Below, piece by piece: positions 43,984 to 53,063 of a stretch of 64,000 nucleotides of DNA. Origin of the DNA: Caproicibacterium amylolyticum (GTDB lineage: Bacteria; Bacillota; Clostridia; Oscillospirales; Acutalibacteraceae); contig NZ_CP060696.1 in the NCBI RefSeq assembly GCF_014467055.1, forward strand, positions 1,736,001 to 1,800,000, in the 5' to 3' direction. Positions within the stretch are counted from its first letter, which is position 1. Each line of letters begins with the position of its first letter. The notes under the pieces are model-generated. The model did no database searches, was not told the origin of the DNA, and worked only from the letters and a program-made list of their open reading frames with translations. Position numbers and translations under genes: made by a program.

Positions 43984-45234
43984 TTAAATGTAAGAGTTCA
44001 GAATACTTTCACTCTGAACTTCTGCTGTGGAAGCGGCTTCCTGCGCCGCATCGTCTGATTCGGAATACTGGAGTCCATAATAGTTGTGCCGGTTTCCGGA
44101 ATGCTGCGCAAAAGCGTTGAATTGCTGCTGCTGCGTCATCTGCTGGCCGGTTTGCTCAGAACCATTGCCGGTCTGCTGCGACTGTGCCGACTCAACAACA
44201 ACCTGAAGCGGCCGCATGGCATCCTTCAAAGAATCAAGGTCACTGTTAATGAGCCTCGCAGTTTCCGCATTGGCAGTCAAAAGATGCAGGGTAGTAGCTT
44301 CGCCGGCTTTTTCAGTGAGCTTAACGGTAATCTCGCCCAATCCATCCGGTTTCAGTTTAATTACAAAGTCCTGCTTTCCAGTCAGCAAATTTTCCGCAAT
44401 TCCCTTTTTAATCTGGGAAGTAAGGTCTGCTGTCTGCGTCTGTAAATCTCCGACAGATTTCAATGTTGCTGCATTTATTGTCGGGCGGGAAGCCTGCGCA
44501 TGATTTTGTAAAGCATCCACGTCGATTTCGTCCTTTCCCGTGCTCTGGTTGGATTTCTGTTGTGGATTGTTCATTAGCTTTTTTGCTTCCCGTACATTCT
44601 GTACGAACTGATTTACCGCCTGTAAAACTGTATCCGGCTGTTCCTCAGCAGATGCTTCTCCTTTTAGAGTGGAGAGGTTCTGATTCTGAACAGAATTCGT
44701 GCTTTCCGCAGTATTTTTGCTGCCCTGTACTGCAGTCTGCTGTACCGCAGCCGTATTTTCAGCTGCTCCCTGCACTGATGTCTGCACCGCAGTCTGAACT
44801 GTCGGAGCCGCCGCTGTCTGCTGCCCAAGTTCCGCAGCCATTGTCTGACGCAAAGAGAGCATCATCTGCTGAACGTCTGCGGGCAGTTTCAGGCTGGAAA
44901 GCATCTGCTGCGCCTGTGTGTCATCCGCCCGCAAAAAAGCGGCCAGCTGCGGGTTTTGTGCAAGCAATGCACCAGCCAACTGCTGCATCAGACTGTTTCC
45001 GGCTTTCTGTGTACCGTCTGCTGTCTGCTGCACTCCGCTGGTAAGTGTACTGCTGTCACCCGCTGCGGGTGACAGGAAATTATTTCCCTGCTGCAGGGAC
45101 TGCGCCATCATCTCAAAGATAGCTGCAAAAGCATCCCCACTTTGCACCGCTGTGCTGGTCGCATTGCTTCCCTTATCCAATCTTCGAAGTTTGGACATTG
45201 GAACCGCATCACGCTGTACCTGTGCTGTTTCCAT
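43984..45234 (-). CDS. fliK: Hook-length control protein FliK
   Basis: 416 residues. The first 300 residues are low-complexity, rich in Gln, Ala, Ser and Thr, as expected for the molecular ruler. The C-terminal conserved domain (about 305-385) contains DFVIKLKPDGLGEITVKLTEKAGEATTLHL and LRPLQVVVESAQ-like sequence, which acts on FlhB to stop hook growth. Start at 45234 with AAAGGAGGTGAG upstream; the longer upstream frame is not supported. Confidence 0.92.
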   Translation of the reverse strand: METAQVQRDAVPMSKLRRLDKGSNATSTAVQSGDAFAAIFEMMAQSLQQGNNFLSPAAGDSSTLTSGVQQTADGTQKAGNSLMQQLAGALLAQNPQLAAFLRADDTQAQQMLSSLKLPADVQQMMLSLRQTMAAELGQQTAAAPTVQTAVQTSVQGAAENTAAVQQTAVQGSKNTAESTNSVQNQNLSTLKGEASAEEQPDTVLQAVNQFVQNVREAKKLMNNPQQKSNQSTGKDEIDVDALQNHAQASRPTINAATLKSVGDLQTQTADLTSQIKKGIAENLLTGKQDFVIKLKPDGLGEITVKLTEKAGEATTLHLLTANAETARLINSDLDSLKDAMRPLQVVVESAQSQQTGNGSEQTGQQMTQQQQFNAFAQHSGNRHNYYGLQYSESDDAAQEAASTAEVQSESILNSYI

Positions 45235-45274
45235 TTTCTCACCTCCTTTCGCTGTTTCATAACCTGCTAAAAGT

Positions 45275-45730
45275 TTAAGCGCTGTTTTTGTTGGCACGAA
45301 CCAACCGACCTGTAACAAATTCAAGCATTTCTTCTTCACCGGCACGCTTTTCTTCGTACTTGAATTCTTCCAGTTGCTTGTCCCGCAGCTTTTCGAGGCT
45401 GCTGACCTCCTGTGAAGCTTTTACTACCACCACCTGCTGGCGCTGCAGTTCCTGCTCCATAGCCAACTGCTCAATACGCAGTTGAACCAAACAGCGGCGT
45501 GCATTTTCAATCTGCATACTGTAAAACTGCAGGTGCTCCACGGTAATGCCTTTCAGCTGTTCCTGCAGAAGATTGTCGGAAAGTTCCTGAACGGCCTGCT
45601 CAAAGCGCTCAATTTTCTCATCAATTTCGTTCTTTTTCGCGCGAATGCTGCCAAGCAAGTCCTTTTCCTTATCCAAAATCTGCGTTTTGAACTCCAACAT
45701 ACGGGCCAGCGTAAAGTGAAACTTTTTCAT
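45275..45730 (-). CDS. fliJ: Flagellar export chaperone FliJ
   Basis: 151 residues forming one long antiparallel coiled coil, starting FHFTLARMLEFKTQILDKEKDLLG, the usual FliJ start, with heptad-like Glu/Leu/Gln patterns to the end. FliJ is the stalk of the FliI ATPase ring and passes chaperones back to the gate. It sits between fliI and fliK as in other Firmicutes. Confidence 0.9.
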   Translation of the reverse strand: MKKFHFTLARMLEFKTQILDKEKDLLGSIRAKKNEIDEKIERFEQAVQELSDNLLQEQLKGITVEHLQFYSMQIENARRCLVQLRIEQLAMEQELQRQQVVVVKASQEVSSLEKLRDKQLEEFKYEEKRAGEEEMLEFVTGRLVRANKNSA

Positions 45731-45743
45731 CTTGTCCGTCCTT

Positions 45744-47063
45744 TCAGCTTACCGCCTTTTTCAGCAGAGCAACGGTATCCAAAAAATCAAACTTTTCATC
45801 AACCTTTTGACAAAGAAAGGTATTGATTTTCTTAATATGCCGGATTGCTTCATCCAGAGCCGGATTGGTGCCGGTTTTGTAAGCACCGATTGAAATCAAG
45901 TCTTCATGGTCGCGGTAAACCGCCATCATATTACGCAGGCGGCCAGCGGAATCTTTCTGTTCAGGCCCTGCAATTTCGCTCATCAGACGGCTGACGCTGT
46001 TTAACACATCAATCGCCGGATAATGGTTCTGTGCAGCAATTTTACGGGACAGCATGATATGTCCGTCGATAATACTTCTCACGGTATCGGCCACAGGTTC
46101 GTTGGTATCATCACCTTCAACCAGAACCGTATAGATACCGGTGATTGAACCCCTTTCAAAATTACCGGAACGTTCCAACAATTTCGGAAGAGCCGTATAA
46201 ATAGACGGTGTATAACCGCGGGCAACCGGCGCTTCACCAATACTCAAACCAATTTCACGCTGTGCCATTGCAAAACGTGTTAGGGAGTCCATCATCAGCA
46301 GTACATGTTTCCCCTGGTCACGAAAATACTCGGCGATTGTGGTGGCAGTCAACGCACATTTGTGGCGCATCATAGCCGGCTGGTCAGAAGTCGCCACTAC
46401 AAGGACGGAACGGCGGATACCCTCCTCGCCCAAGTCACGGTTAATAAACTCCACGACTTCACGTCCACGTTCACCCACCAGCGCAATTACGTTGATGTCT
46501 GCTTTTACGTTACGCGCAATCATACCCATCAGCGTACTTTTGCCAACACCGCTGCCTGCAAAGATTCCCATTCTCTGACCCTTGCCGATGGTCATCAATC
46601 CGTCAATGCACTTTACACCGAGTTCCATGATTTCTGAAATTGGAGGACGTTCCATAGGGTTGCAGGGAGCACCATTGATTGGGTAGTACGCTTCAATCGG
46701 AATCGGCGGCCCGCTATCTATCGGGTTACCCAGTGCATCGACGGAACGCCCAACCATCTGGCCGCCAACGCCAATCATCAACTTGCGGCCGGTGTTGACC
46801 ACTAGGCTGCCAAAGCCTATACCGTCTGTATCCTGATACGGCATTAAAAATACTTTATGACCGGAAATGCCAACTGCCTCTGCCAGAATATCCTTGCCTC
46901 TGTCATCTACTCCAATTCGGCACACATCACCAATCTTGCATACCAAACCGGTCGCTTCAATCGTCAAGCCGGATATCTGCACAATTTTTCCGTAATGCGT
47001 ATATGGTTCAGAAAGCCGAATTGCCTGTTTATAGGCTTCTGTTTTCCAAAATCCGCGTTCCAC
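45744..47063 (-). CDS. fliI: Flagellar export ATPase FliI
   Basis: 439 residues. Walker A GIFAGSGVGKSTLMGMIARN at about 160, Walker B HVLLMMDSLTRFAMAQREIG, and the F1-type signature RGYTPSIYTALPKLLERSG. It forms a hexamer under the export gate and uses ATP to help unfold and release substrates. GTG start with GGAGGAGGTG upstream. Confidence 0.97.
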   Translation of the reverse strand: MERGFWKTEAYKQAIRLSEPYTHYGKIVQISGLTIEATGLVCKIGDVCRIGVDDRGKDILAEAVGISGHKVFLMPYQDTDGIGFGSLVVNTGRKLMIGVGGQMVGRSVDALGNPIDSGPPIPIEAYYPINGAPCNPMERPPISEIMELGVKCIDGLMTIGKGQRMGIFAGSGVGKSTLMGMIARNVKADINVIALVGERGREVVEFINRDLGEEGIRRSVLVVATSDQPAMMRHKCALTATTIAEYFRDQGKHVLLMMDSLTRFAMAQREIGLSIGEAPVARGYTPSIYTALPKLLERSGNFERGSITGIYTVLVEGDDTNEPVADTVRSIIDGHIMLSRKIAAQNHYPAIDVLNSVSRLMSEIAGPEQKDSAGRLRNMMAVYRDHEDLISIGAYKTGTNPALDEAIRHIKKINTFLCQKVDEKFDFLDTVALLKKAVS

Positions 47064-47090
47064 CCAATCACCTCCTCCCTATGTCAGTCA

Positions 47091-47822
47091 TCAGCGTACC
47101 CGTTGCAAATCAGCACCTATATTCTTAATTTGCTCCTGTACAGACGCATCAACAACTCCATTCGGAGATTCTACCATACAGGTTCCTTCCGAATATGCAC
47201 CGGGCTCCAGCGTAACATTTGCATACTCCGGCTTTTTAAATTCTTTGGTCAAAGCTTGTACTAAATCACGCAGTTCTTCAGAAACTTTAACGGAAATCCA
47301 TTCTTCCTTTTTGGCAGCATTTACATTTTGCAGCACCAACTGCTCTAAGCAAGTATCGTCTTCGCTGATTTGATGCAAAACTACCTTTTCCGCAATTGCA
47401 ATCGCGGTCTGTGCAAGATTGTCACGGTAGCTGTTCATAAATGCCTCGTGTTCATCTTCAAGCTGCGCCAGCAAATCATCAACCTTAGCCAAACTTTCCC
47501 GAATACGGTTTCCCTCGGAAGCAATAATGTCACGGTAGGCTTGCTGCTTTAATTCCGCACGAATTTTTTCACTTGCCGCTGAAACTGCGGTCTGAAAATC
47601 TTCTTCCGTATAGCAGAGCGGCTCCTGTACCTCTTGTACCTCTTGCGCTTCTTCTTCCTCTTCTTCTGCGTAAACGGAATCGTCGTCTTCTTCCGTCACT
47701 ACATAGTCATCCTGCGGCGGATCCTGCGGTTCTTCACTTGGCGGAGGGGAAGTTTGAAAATCCGGTATCAGAACAGCATCCTGATTTTCAAGGAATTTGG
47801 AATTCTTATAAATATCAGGCAA
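47091..47822 (-). CDS. fliH: Flagellar assembly protein FliH
   Basis: 243 residues. An N-terminal acidic, proline-rich region (about 20-70, EEEEEEAQEVQEVQE) leads to a coiled coil and a C-terminal domain with LAQTAIAIAEKVVLHQISEDD and LEPGAYSEGTCMVESPNGVVDASVQEQIKNI, the FliH/YscL pattern. It is the peripheral stalk and regulator of FliI. TTG start overlapping the end of fliG by eight bases. Confidence 0.92.
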   Translation of the reverse strand: MPDIYKNSKFLENQDAVLIPDFQTSPPPSEEPQDPPQDDYVVTEEDDDSVYAEEEEEEAQEVQEVQEPLCYTEEDFQTAVSAASEKIRAELKQQAYRDIIASEGNRIRESLAKVDDLLAQLEDEHEAFMNSYRDNLAQTAIAIAEKVVLHQISEDDTCLEQLVLQNVNAAKKEEWISVKVSEELRDLVQALTKEFKKPEYANVTLEPGAYSEGTCMVESPNGVVDASVQEQIKNIGADLQRVR

Positions 47823-48831
47823 TTATCTCGTCATCTCCTCCCCTGGAAATCACGATTTCACCGCTCTCCTCAAGTTTACGGATGACCTCAACAATCTGCT
47901 GCTGTGCTTCCTCAACGTCACGCATACGAACATTATGCAGATATTCGATATCGCTGAGGATATTTTCCTGCGAGCGCTTGGACATATTGTTGAGAATGAT
48001 TTCCTTGACATCGTCGTTTGCACCTTTGAGAGCCACAGCCAAATCCTGCGTATTGACATCGCGCAGGAAACGCTGAATGGAAATGTTGTCCAACTGTGTA
48101 ATATCTTCGAAAACAAACATCCGCTTGCGGATATCGTTGGACAGCGCCGGATCTCTTTCGTTGAGTCCATCGAAAATGTTCTTTTCGGTTGTACGGTCAG
48201 TGTGGTTCATTACATCAGCCACATAGTTGATGCCGCCAATCTCCGTCATATCCACAGAAACAACAGAAGCAAAACGCTGCTCCATCACTTCTTCCACCAT
48301 GGAAACAACAGCTGGACTGACACTTTCAAGATTAGCCATCCGCCACAAAACGTCGATCTGCTGATGTTTGGGCAGCTCACCAAGTACCTGCGAAGCCTGT
48401 TCGGCACGTGCATAAGAAAGAATAAACGCAATCGTCTGCGGATGTTCGTTCTGCAGCATCATCAGCAAGTTTTTGTAATTAGCCTTCCGAATGAACTCAA
48501 ACGCACGAGTCTGCAAAGATTTGGAAACACGGTTCATATAGTCTTCAGCTTTTTCGGGGCCAAAGGCTTTTTCTAAAATATTTTTCGCATAGATAACGCC
48601 GCCGTCAGCTACTACCTTTTTGGTAACACACAGTCCATAAAAGTCCTCCATAATGGACTGCATATTTTCATCAGAAACATGATCCAGCTTTGCTACTTCA
48701 TAGCTTAGAGTTTCAATTTCTTCTTCGCCAAGATACTTATAGACCTCTGCGGCCTCATCTGTACCCAGCGAAACAATAACGGCGGCGGCTTTTGCAGCCG
48801 AAGCAATCTGTTTTGACGATTTCGACGCCAT
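47815..48831 (-). CDS. fliG: Flagellar motor switch protein FliG
   Basis: 338 residues, the typical length. NEHPQTIAFILSYARAEQASQVL holds the conserved EHPQ motif of the middle domain; the C-terminal domain has MFVFEDITQLDNISIQRFLRDVNTQDLAVALKGANDDVKE, the charged torque helix that meets MotA. The start at 48831 shares one base with the fliF stop (TAATG) and has GGAGG ten bases upstream. Confidence 0.97.
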   Translation of the reverse strand: MASKSSKQIASAAKAAAVIVSLGTDEAAEVYKYLGEEEIETLSYEVAKLDHVSDENMQSIMEDFYGLCVTKKVVADGGVIYAKNILEKAFGPEKAEDYMNRVSKSLQTRAFEFIRKANYKNLLMMLQNEHPQTIAFILSYARAEQASQVLGELPKHQQIDVLWRMANLESVSPAVVSMVEEVMEQRFASVVSVDMTEIGGINYVADVMNHTDRTTEKNIFDGLNERDPALSNDIRKRMFVFEDITQLDNISIQRFLRDVNTQDLAVALKGANDDVKEIILNNMSKRSQENILSDIEYLHNVRMRDVEEAQQQIVEVIRKLEESGEIVISRGGDDEIIA

Positions 48832-50606
48832 TACTGCCCATCCTCCTTCAGCCATGAACGCAGCAAATCAGCTGTAATCTGAGGATTTTCTTTCGCAAAA
48901 TTACGAACCTCATCTGCTGCGACCTGGTCTTTTTCATTCACCTTAGCTCTTGCGTTATCTTCCAGCTGTTGTTTGTAAGCTTCCAGTTCACTGCGCATCT
49001 TATCCGCTGTATCAGCTGCCTGATCCTCGGCCTGCGCAACCATCTGTGCAGCCTCAATTTTCGCGCGACGCTTGGAACGGAACACAAGTGCTACTACAAT
49101 AATAATGAATAGTGCGGCGGCAATTGCAAGCAGCAGCAGGATCTGCTGTGTGGTAAGCGGTGCATTCTGTGCAGGCGTTGTAGGAGTAGTCGGGGTTGCA
49201 TTCGGATTAATTGCCATCACACTGATATTGTCGGCTCCTATCTGTGTCGCCTTGGCAACCGCATTAACCAAATCGGCTTTATTTGCTGCAAGATTTGCAT
49301 CGTTGACCATGACAGAAATAGAAGCGGACTTTATCTCCGGCTGTCCTTTTTCAATCTGCGTTTTTATGTAACCGAAATCAATATCCTGCTTCTCTGTATA
49401 CTGTGTAGTACCGCCACTGGCAGTAGGACTCGTACTGTTCTTATATACTGGCACATCCGTATTGCTTTCTTCTCCGGCAATACCGGAAGCTGCCGTTTGC
49501 GCACCATTCACCGTGTAGGTATTTTCCTTATGTTTCACCGCATCTTTGCCATCCGTTGCACGGGTAAGGTCTTTTTTCTCCTGCATCATTTTATCAAAGT
49601 CAAGTGTGACCTTTGCGGATGCAACTACACCTGTGCTTCCGTAGCGGGACTGGAGCAGCTTTTTTACATTTTGTTCCAGCTTTTTTTGATAAAGCTGTTC
49701 GCATTCCAGAGCAGTTGTATTTGTAGTGGAACTGCCTGATGAAGAGCTATCTGTCCCCATCAGTTCCTGCCCGGTTTTTGAATCAATAACTGCAACATCA
49801 TCCTTAGTTAAGTTTGCCATGCTATGCGCAACCAAACTTTTAATAGCATTTACCTGTGCTTCATTCAATGTATGGTTGCCAGACATTGACACCAGTACAC
49901 TTGCCGAGGCTTTGTCAGTACTATTAGCCTGCTGCCAAACATAGTTACTGTCATCCGTAGGATTCAGGGTAACAATCGCATTGCTGACACCGGAAATACT
50001 TTTAAGCGTAGACTGAATGCGATCCTGCAGCTGATGTAAATTATTAGTCTTTTTATCAGATTCTGTTGTGGTTATACTGTCATTCTTCGCTGAAATATCA
50101 TATGTAAGACTCGATTTCGGGTAGCCCTCAGAAGCAAGTTCCAGCAACAGGCCGTTATACTGGTCGCTCGGAACCATTACATTGCCGTTTTCAATTTTCG
50201 GCATTACGCCTTTCTCTTTAACAGCGTTATAAACATCATTGATTTCAGAGGCTTCCAGACTGGGGTAAAGGACAACATACTGGCTTCGCTGCGAGTTCAA
50301 AGCAATCGTTGCGATAATCGCTACTGCTACGATTGCGGCTGCAATCGCAATCATAATAATTTTTCGTTTTGGTGACTGTTCGGTCCACGTTTCCTTGACC
50401 TTTAAAACTGTTTCTTTAAGGTTTTCGCCGCCAGCATCGGACTTTTTATCGGTACCTTTCTTTTTTCCAAACAGGCCCTTGCCTTTTTTTGCAGATGCAT
50501 TTTTCTTGTCCGGTATATTTGCAGCTTTTGCAGCTGGCTGGGCTGGATCTTTCTGTGCCGGAATTTCCTGGGTTTCAGTATCTTTTTCGTTCGCGCTCAT
50601 CGGCAT
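48831..50606 (-). CDS. fliF: Flagellar MS-ring protein FliF
   Basis: 591 residues. The first membrane helix (IIMIAIAAAIVAVAIIATIAL) begins only at about residue 82; before it lies an unusually long cytoplasmic lead rich in Lys and Ala (KKNASAKKGKGLFGKKKG). The ring-building motifs follow (VVLYPSLEASEINDVYNAVKEKGV, LASEGYPKSSLTY, LHQLQDRIQSTLKSISGVSNAIVTL), then a second helix (LLLLAIAAALFIIIVVALVF) and the FliG-binding tail (NPQITADLLRSWLKEDGQ). It forms the membrane base on which the C ring and export gate sit. Confidence 0.96.
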   Translation of the reverse strand: MPMSANEKDTETQEIPAQKDPAQPAAKAANIPDKKNASAKKGKGLFGKKKGTDKKSDAGGENLKETVLKVKETWTEQSPKRKIIMIAIAAAIVAVAIIATIALNSQRSQYVVLYPSLEASEINDVYNAVKEKGVMPKIENGNVMVPSDQYNGLLLELASEGYPKSSLTYDISAKNDSITTTESDKKTNNLHQLQDRIQSTLKSISGVSNAIVTLNPTDDSNYVWQQANSTDKASASVLVSMSGNHTLNEAQVNAIKSLVAHSMANLTKDDVAVIDSKTGQELMGTDSSSSGSSTTNTTALECEQLYQKKLEQNVKKLLQSRYGSTGVVASAKVTLDFDKMMQEKKDLTRATDGKDAVKHKENTYTVNGAQTAASGIAGEESNTDVPVYKNSTSPTASGGTTQYTEKQDIDFGYIKTQIEKGQPEIKSASISVMVNDANLAANKADLVNAVAKATQIGADNISVMAINPNATPTTPTTPAQNAPLTTQQILLLLAIAAALFIIIVVALVFRSKRRAKIEAAQMVAQAEDQAADTADKMRSELEAYKQQLEDNARAKVNEKDQVAADEVRNFAKENPQITADLLRSWLKEDGQ

Positions 50607-50664
50607 CGTTCTTCCTTTCGTGGCCTTTGCTGATTAGGTCTTTCGCAGCTTTCTGCCGATTGCT

Positions 50665-50973
50665 TTAAATCTGCATCTGCATAACTTCTTTATATGCATT
50701 GACCGCACGCGTGCAAAGTTCTGTTGTAAACTGAATCGCAGCAGTTTCTTTGCTGGAATTCACCATAATCTGTGCCAAATTATCCGTGTTACCGGTTGCA
50801 AGATTGTAGGAGTCTTGTGCAGATGTTTCCTGTGTTTGCTGCAGATTGCTAACAGCATTCTGCAGCACATCCGCAAACGGAACTGAAGAAGAGGAAGAAC
50901 TGTTGGAAATCGTATTTGTTTTCTCTGTGCCAAAGCTCATGGGCTTAATCGGCGTTATGGAATCAAATGTCAT
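50665..50973 (-). CDS. fliE: Flagellar basal body protein FliE
   Basis: 102 residues. PFADVLQNAVSNLQQTQETSAQDSYNLATGNTDNLAQIMVNSSKETAAIQFTTELCTRAVNAYKEVMQMQI is clearly FliE, spread here over about residues 33-102; it joins the MS ring to the rod. The ATG at 50973 has AAAGG at a usable distance. It is the first gene of the operon. In most Firmicutes flgB and flgC come just before it; here they do not. Confidence 0.92.
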   Translation of the reverse strand: MTFDSITPIKPMSFGTEKTNTISNSSSSSSVPFADVLQNAVSNLQQTQETSAQDSYNLATGNTDNLAQIMVNSSKETAAIQFTTELCTRAVNAYKEVMQMQI

Positions 50974-51079
50974 TGGGCACACAACCTTTCAAAATTTCGT
51001 ATTACAGACGGCCGCGTTGGAACTGATGCCAGCAGCTGTTCGGTCATAATCTCATTTGCAACGTTTCATTTATTGTTTT

Positions 51080-51110
51080 ATTATACCATGTTAGAATTGA
51101 ATTTGCACAA
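51080..51110 (-). promoter_or_regulatory. Vegetative extended -10 promoter for the flagellar operon
   Basis: On the minus strand: TTGTGC, 19 bases, then TGGTATAAT. The TGn before a perfect TATAAT makes an extended -10 that compensates for the long spacer. It lies about 107 bases upstream of fliE, in the only sizeable gap before that gene. No sigma-28 motif is evident here. Confidence 0.7.
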
Positions 51111-51218
51111 TTATTCTTCAAAATTCTACAACTTTTTAAAAATTTCATCAACATTCAGCTTATTGTGGCAGAATTCCAACCCAATTTCTGCAAAATTCGA
51201 CAAATTGAGTCGCATCTT

Positions 51219-51635
51219 TCAGTGCCTTGGTTTAGACCTAACTTTAATGACTGCATGAACCAACGCTGCCAAAACATCCTTAGTTGGAATTTGTTCTGCC
51301 AATTCGCGAATATGTTCCGCGTCACCCACAACATATCTGGGCGGCAATTCATTCAATGCAGAAGCGATTACATCGCTTCTGCATTGGTCGCAGCGGCAGC
51401 AGTTGAATTTTTCAATCGTTGCATCCAAGTGCTGCATAACTACTTCTTCCATCAGATTAACTGCTCTGATGCCACCCATAGAAATGCCGCTTTCCTCTGC
51501 CTGAGCGAAAAGGCGGGAACGCAGGTCACCTGCTTGAGAAGGCTCAGCCTCCTGCTGACTGTCTAAAGATTTTTTCTTACTGGAAGGCATAATTTTTTGG
51601 AACATTAAATCCTTATCCAGTGAATTCTGTGACAT
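51219..51635 (-). CDS. ComFB domain protein
   Basis: 138 residues. The first 55 are polar and probably disordered. The ComFB domain covers about 56-125: NLMEEVVMQHLDATIEKF, then a cysteine cluster CCRCDQC, then RSDVIASALNELPPRYVV, the family's most typical segment. ComFB was named from the Bacillus competence operon; a cyanobacterial ComFB-domain protein (CdgR) has been reported to bind c-di-GMP. Its ATG directly abuts the stop of the ParA gene, with GGGGGTG as ribosome-binding site, so the two are co-expressed. A nucleotide-sensing role here is inference. Confidence 0.8.
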   Translation of the reverse strand: MSQNSLDKDLMFQKIMPSSKKKSLDSQQEAEPSQAGDLRSRLFAQAEESGISMGGIRAVNLMEEVVMQHLDATIEKFNCCRCDQCRSDVIASALNELPPRYVVGDAEHIRELAEQIPTKDVLAALVHAVIKVRSKPRH

Positions 51636-52394
51636 TTACAGCACCCCCTTGAGCAGTTCATTAGTAAGCTGCATATAGTCCATAACTGCGTGGTTACCGG
51701 GTGCAAGCTGAATCATATCCTTCTGCATTGCCTGCGCTTTCGCGATCATAACGCTGGAACGAATATGCGTTCTTAAAAGTGGAATGTTTAAGCTTTTGCT
51801 TACCATTTCCGCTGTTGCCAAAACAGTACGGCTGAGTTCCTCTCTGGCGTTATAGCGAACCAGCAGCATCCCGCCAAATTTGAGATCCGGATTCAACGTT
51901 CGCTTGATATGCTCCAGTGTATCATAGAGTCTGGTGATTCCCTGTAAACTGTAAACATCCGTCAATACCGGCACCAAAACCACATTTGCCGCAGTAAAGG
52001 CATTTACGGTGAGAACACCAAGTTCCGGCGGAGAATCAATCAAAATGTAATCATACATGGGTGAAACCTGCTTGATACAGTCTTTCAGCAGGAATTCACG
52101 CCCATTGCCCGTAAATTCCACTTCAACGCTGCTCAACAGCAAGTTTGACGGAATAATATCAATAAGGTCCGTATGACGAATGGCAAAGCGGCATTTTACT
52201 TTTCGCTTAACCACATCATAAATTGTAGGCGGTTCTGTATCTGCATTCATGCTAAAGCTCAGATTTCCCTGTGGGTCAAAATCGATACACAACACACGGT
52301 ATCCCTTGTGCTTCAGACCCATTGCCAAAGCGTTTGTTGATGTGGTCTTGCCCACACCGCCCTTTTGGTTTGCAAAGCAAATAACCTTGGCCAT
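51636..52394 (-). CDS. ParA/Soj-type ATPase
   Basis: 252 residues. Deviant Walker A NQKGGVGKTTSTNALA at about 9-24, Walker A' DFDPQGNLSFSM, Walker B YDYILIDSPPELGVLTVNAF. It resembles Soj/ParA more than FlhG: it lacks the FlhG N-terminal activation helix and starts almost at the P-loop. No ParB gene follows; the partner gene encodes a ComFB protein. ParA-like ATPases also place chemoreceptor arrays and flagella in other bacteria, so a positioning role near the flagellar genes is plausible but unproven. AAGAGGTG lies upstream. Confidence 0.88.
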   Translation of the reverse strand: MAKVICFANQKGGVGKTTSTNALAMGLKHKGYRVLCIDFDPQGNLSFSMNADTEPPTIYDVVKRKVKCRFAIRHTDLIDIIPSNLLLSSVEVEFTGNGREFLLKDCIKQVSPMYDYILIDSPPELGVLTVNAFTAANVVLVPVLTDVYSLQGITRLYDTLEHIKRTLNPDLKFGGMLLVRYNAREELSRTVLATAEMVSKSLNIPLLRTHIRSSVMIAKAQAMQKDMIQLAPGNHAVMDYMQLTNELLKGVL

Positions 52395-52672
52395 TGTTAC
52401 ACCTCTTAATCTTGAACATCTTTGTTCGGCGTGACAGCTTGAGCCGCATTATATTCTGAAATAGATATATCGAGTTATTAACCACTAATTATCTAATGCC
52501 ACTATATTTTACGAACAATGCAGTAAAAAGCGATCACTTTTTAGTGTTAATTATAAGTCCTTATAAAGGATAAATCAAGTATTAGCGCTATAAAAAGTTG
52601 GAAAATACGTGTTTTTGTCGAAAAAGCATGTACATTTAACTAATCTATTCCATAATCAATATACATTATTTC

Positions 52673-52689
52673 CCATATGGTCCATATGG
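52673..52689. repeat. Two adjacent CCATATGG palindromes
   Basis: CCATATGG, one base, CCATATGG. Each unit is a perfect eight-base palindrome and the pair is itself nearly symmetric. It lies in the middle of the parA-flgM divergent region and could be an operator. Confidence 0.6.
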
Positions 52690-53063
52690 TTAGTTCTCTG
52701 AATATATATTTTTAATTGTTCTATTTATGTATTAGCTATTTTTTCGGCAATTTCCAGGCTATTTAGCCATATCATTCAAACCATTCCTGCAATATTTGTA
52801 TATCGTTTCGATCTGCGGCGGTTTCAAATTTCTTTCCTTAATAATACACGAATAAGCACATCTGCGGTCATTTATTTATATTCATCTATTATTTGTTCCA
52901 CTAAATATAGTTCAATTTCAGCAGGCGTTTTCCGTATGGACAACTTTTTGTGTCTGTTCAACAAAATTTTATTTCTTTTGCTAGTCAAAATTTCTTTTCA
53001 GTAAATATACCATTTGCATACCTTTTTTGCCTGCGCCTTTGTAAAGTTTTTTACTTGCAAACG

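Noticed and set aside
51636-52394. Calling the ParA-like ATPase FlhG
   Set aside because: It begins right at the P-loop and lacks the N-terminal activation helix expected in FlhG; the motifs fit Soj/ParA better. Function in flagellar placement is left as a hypothesis.
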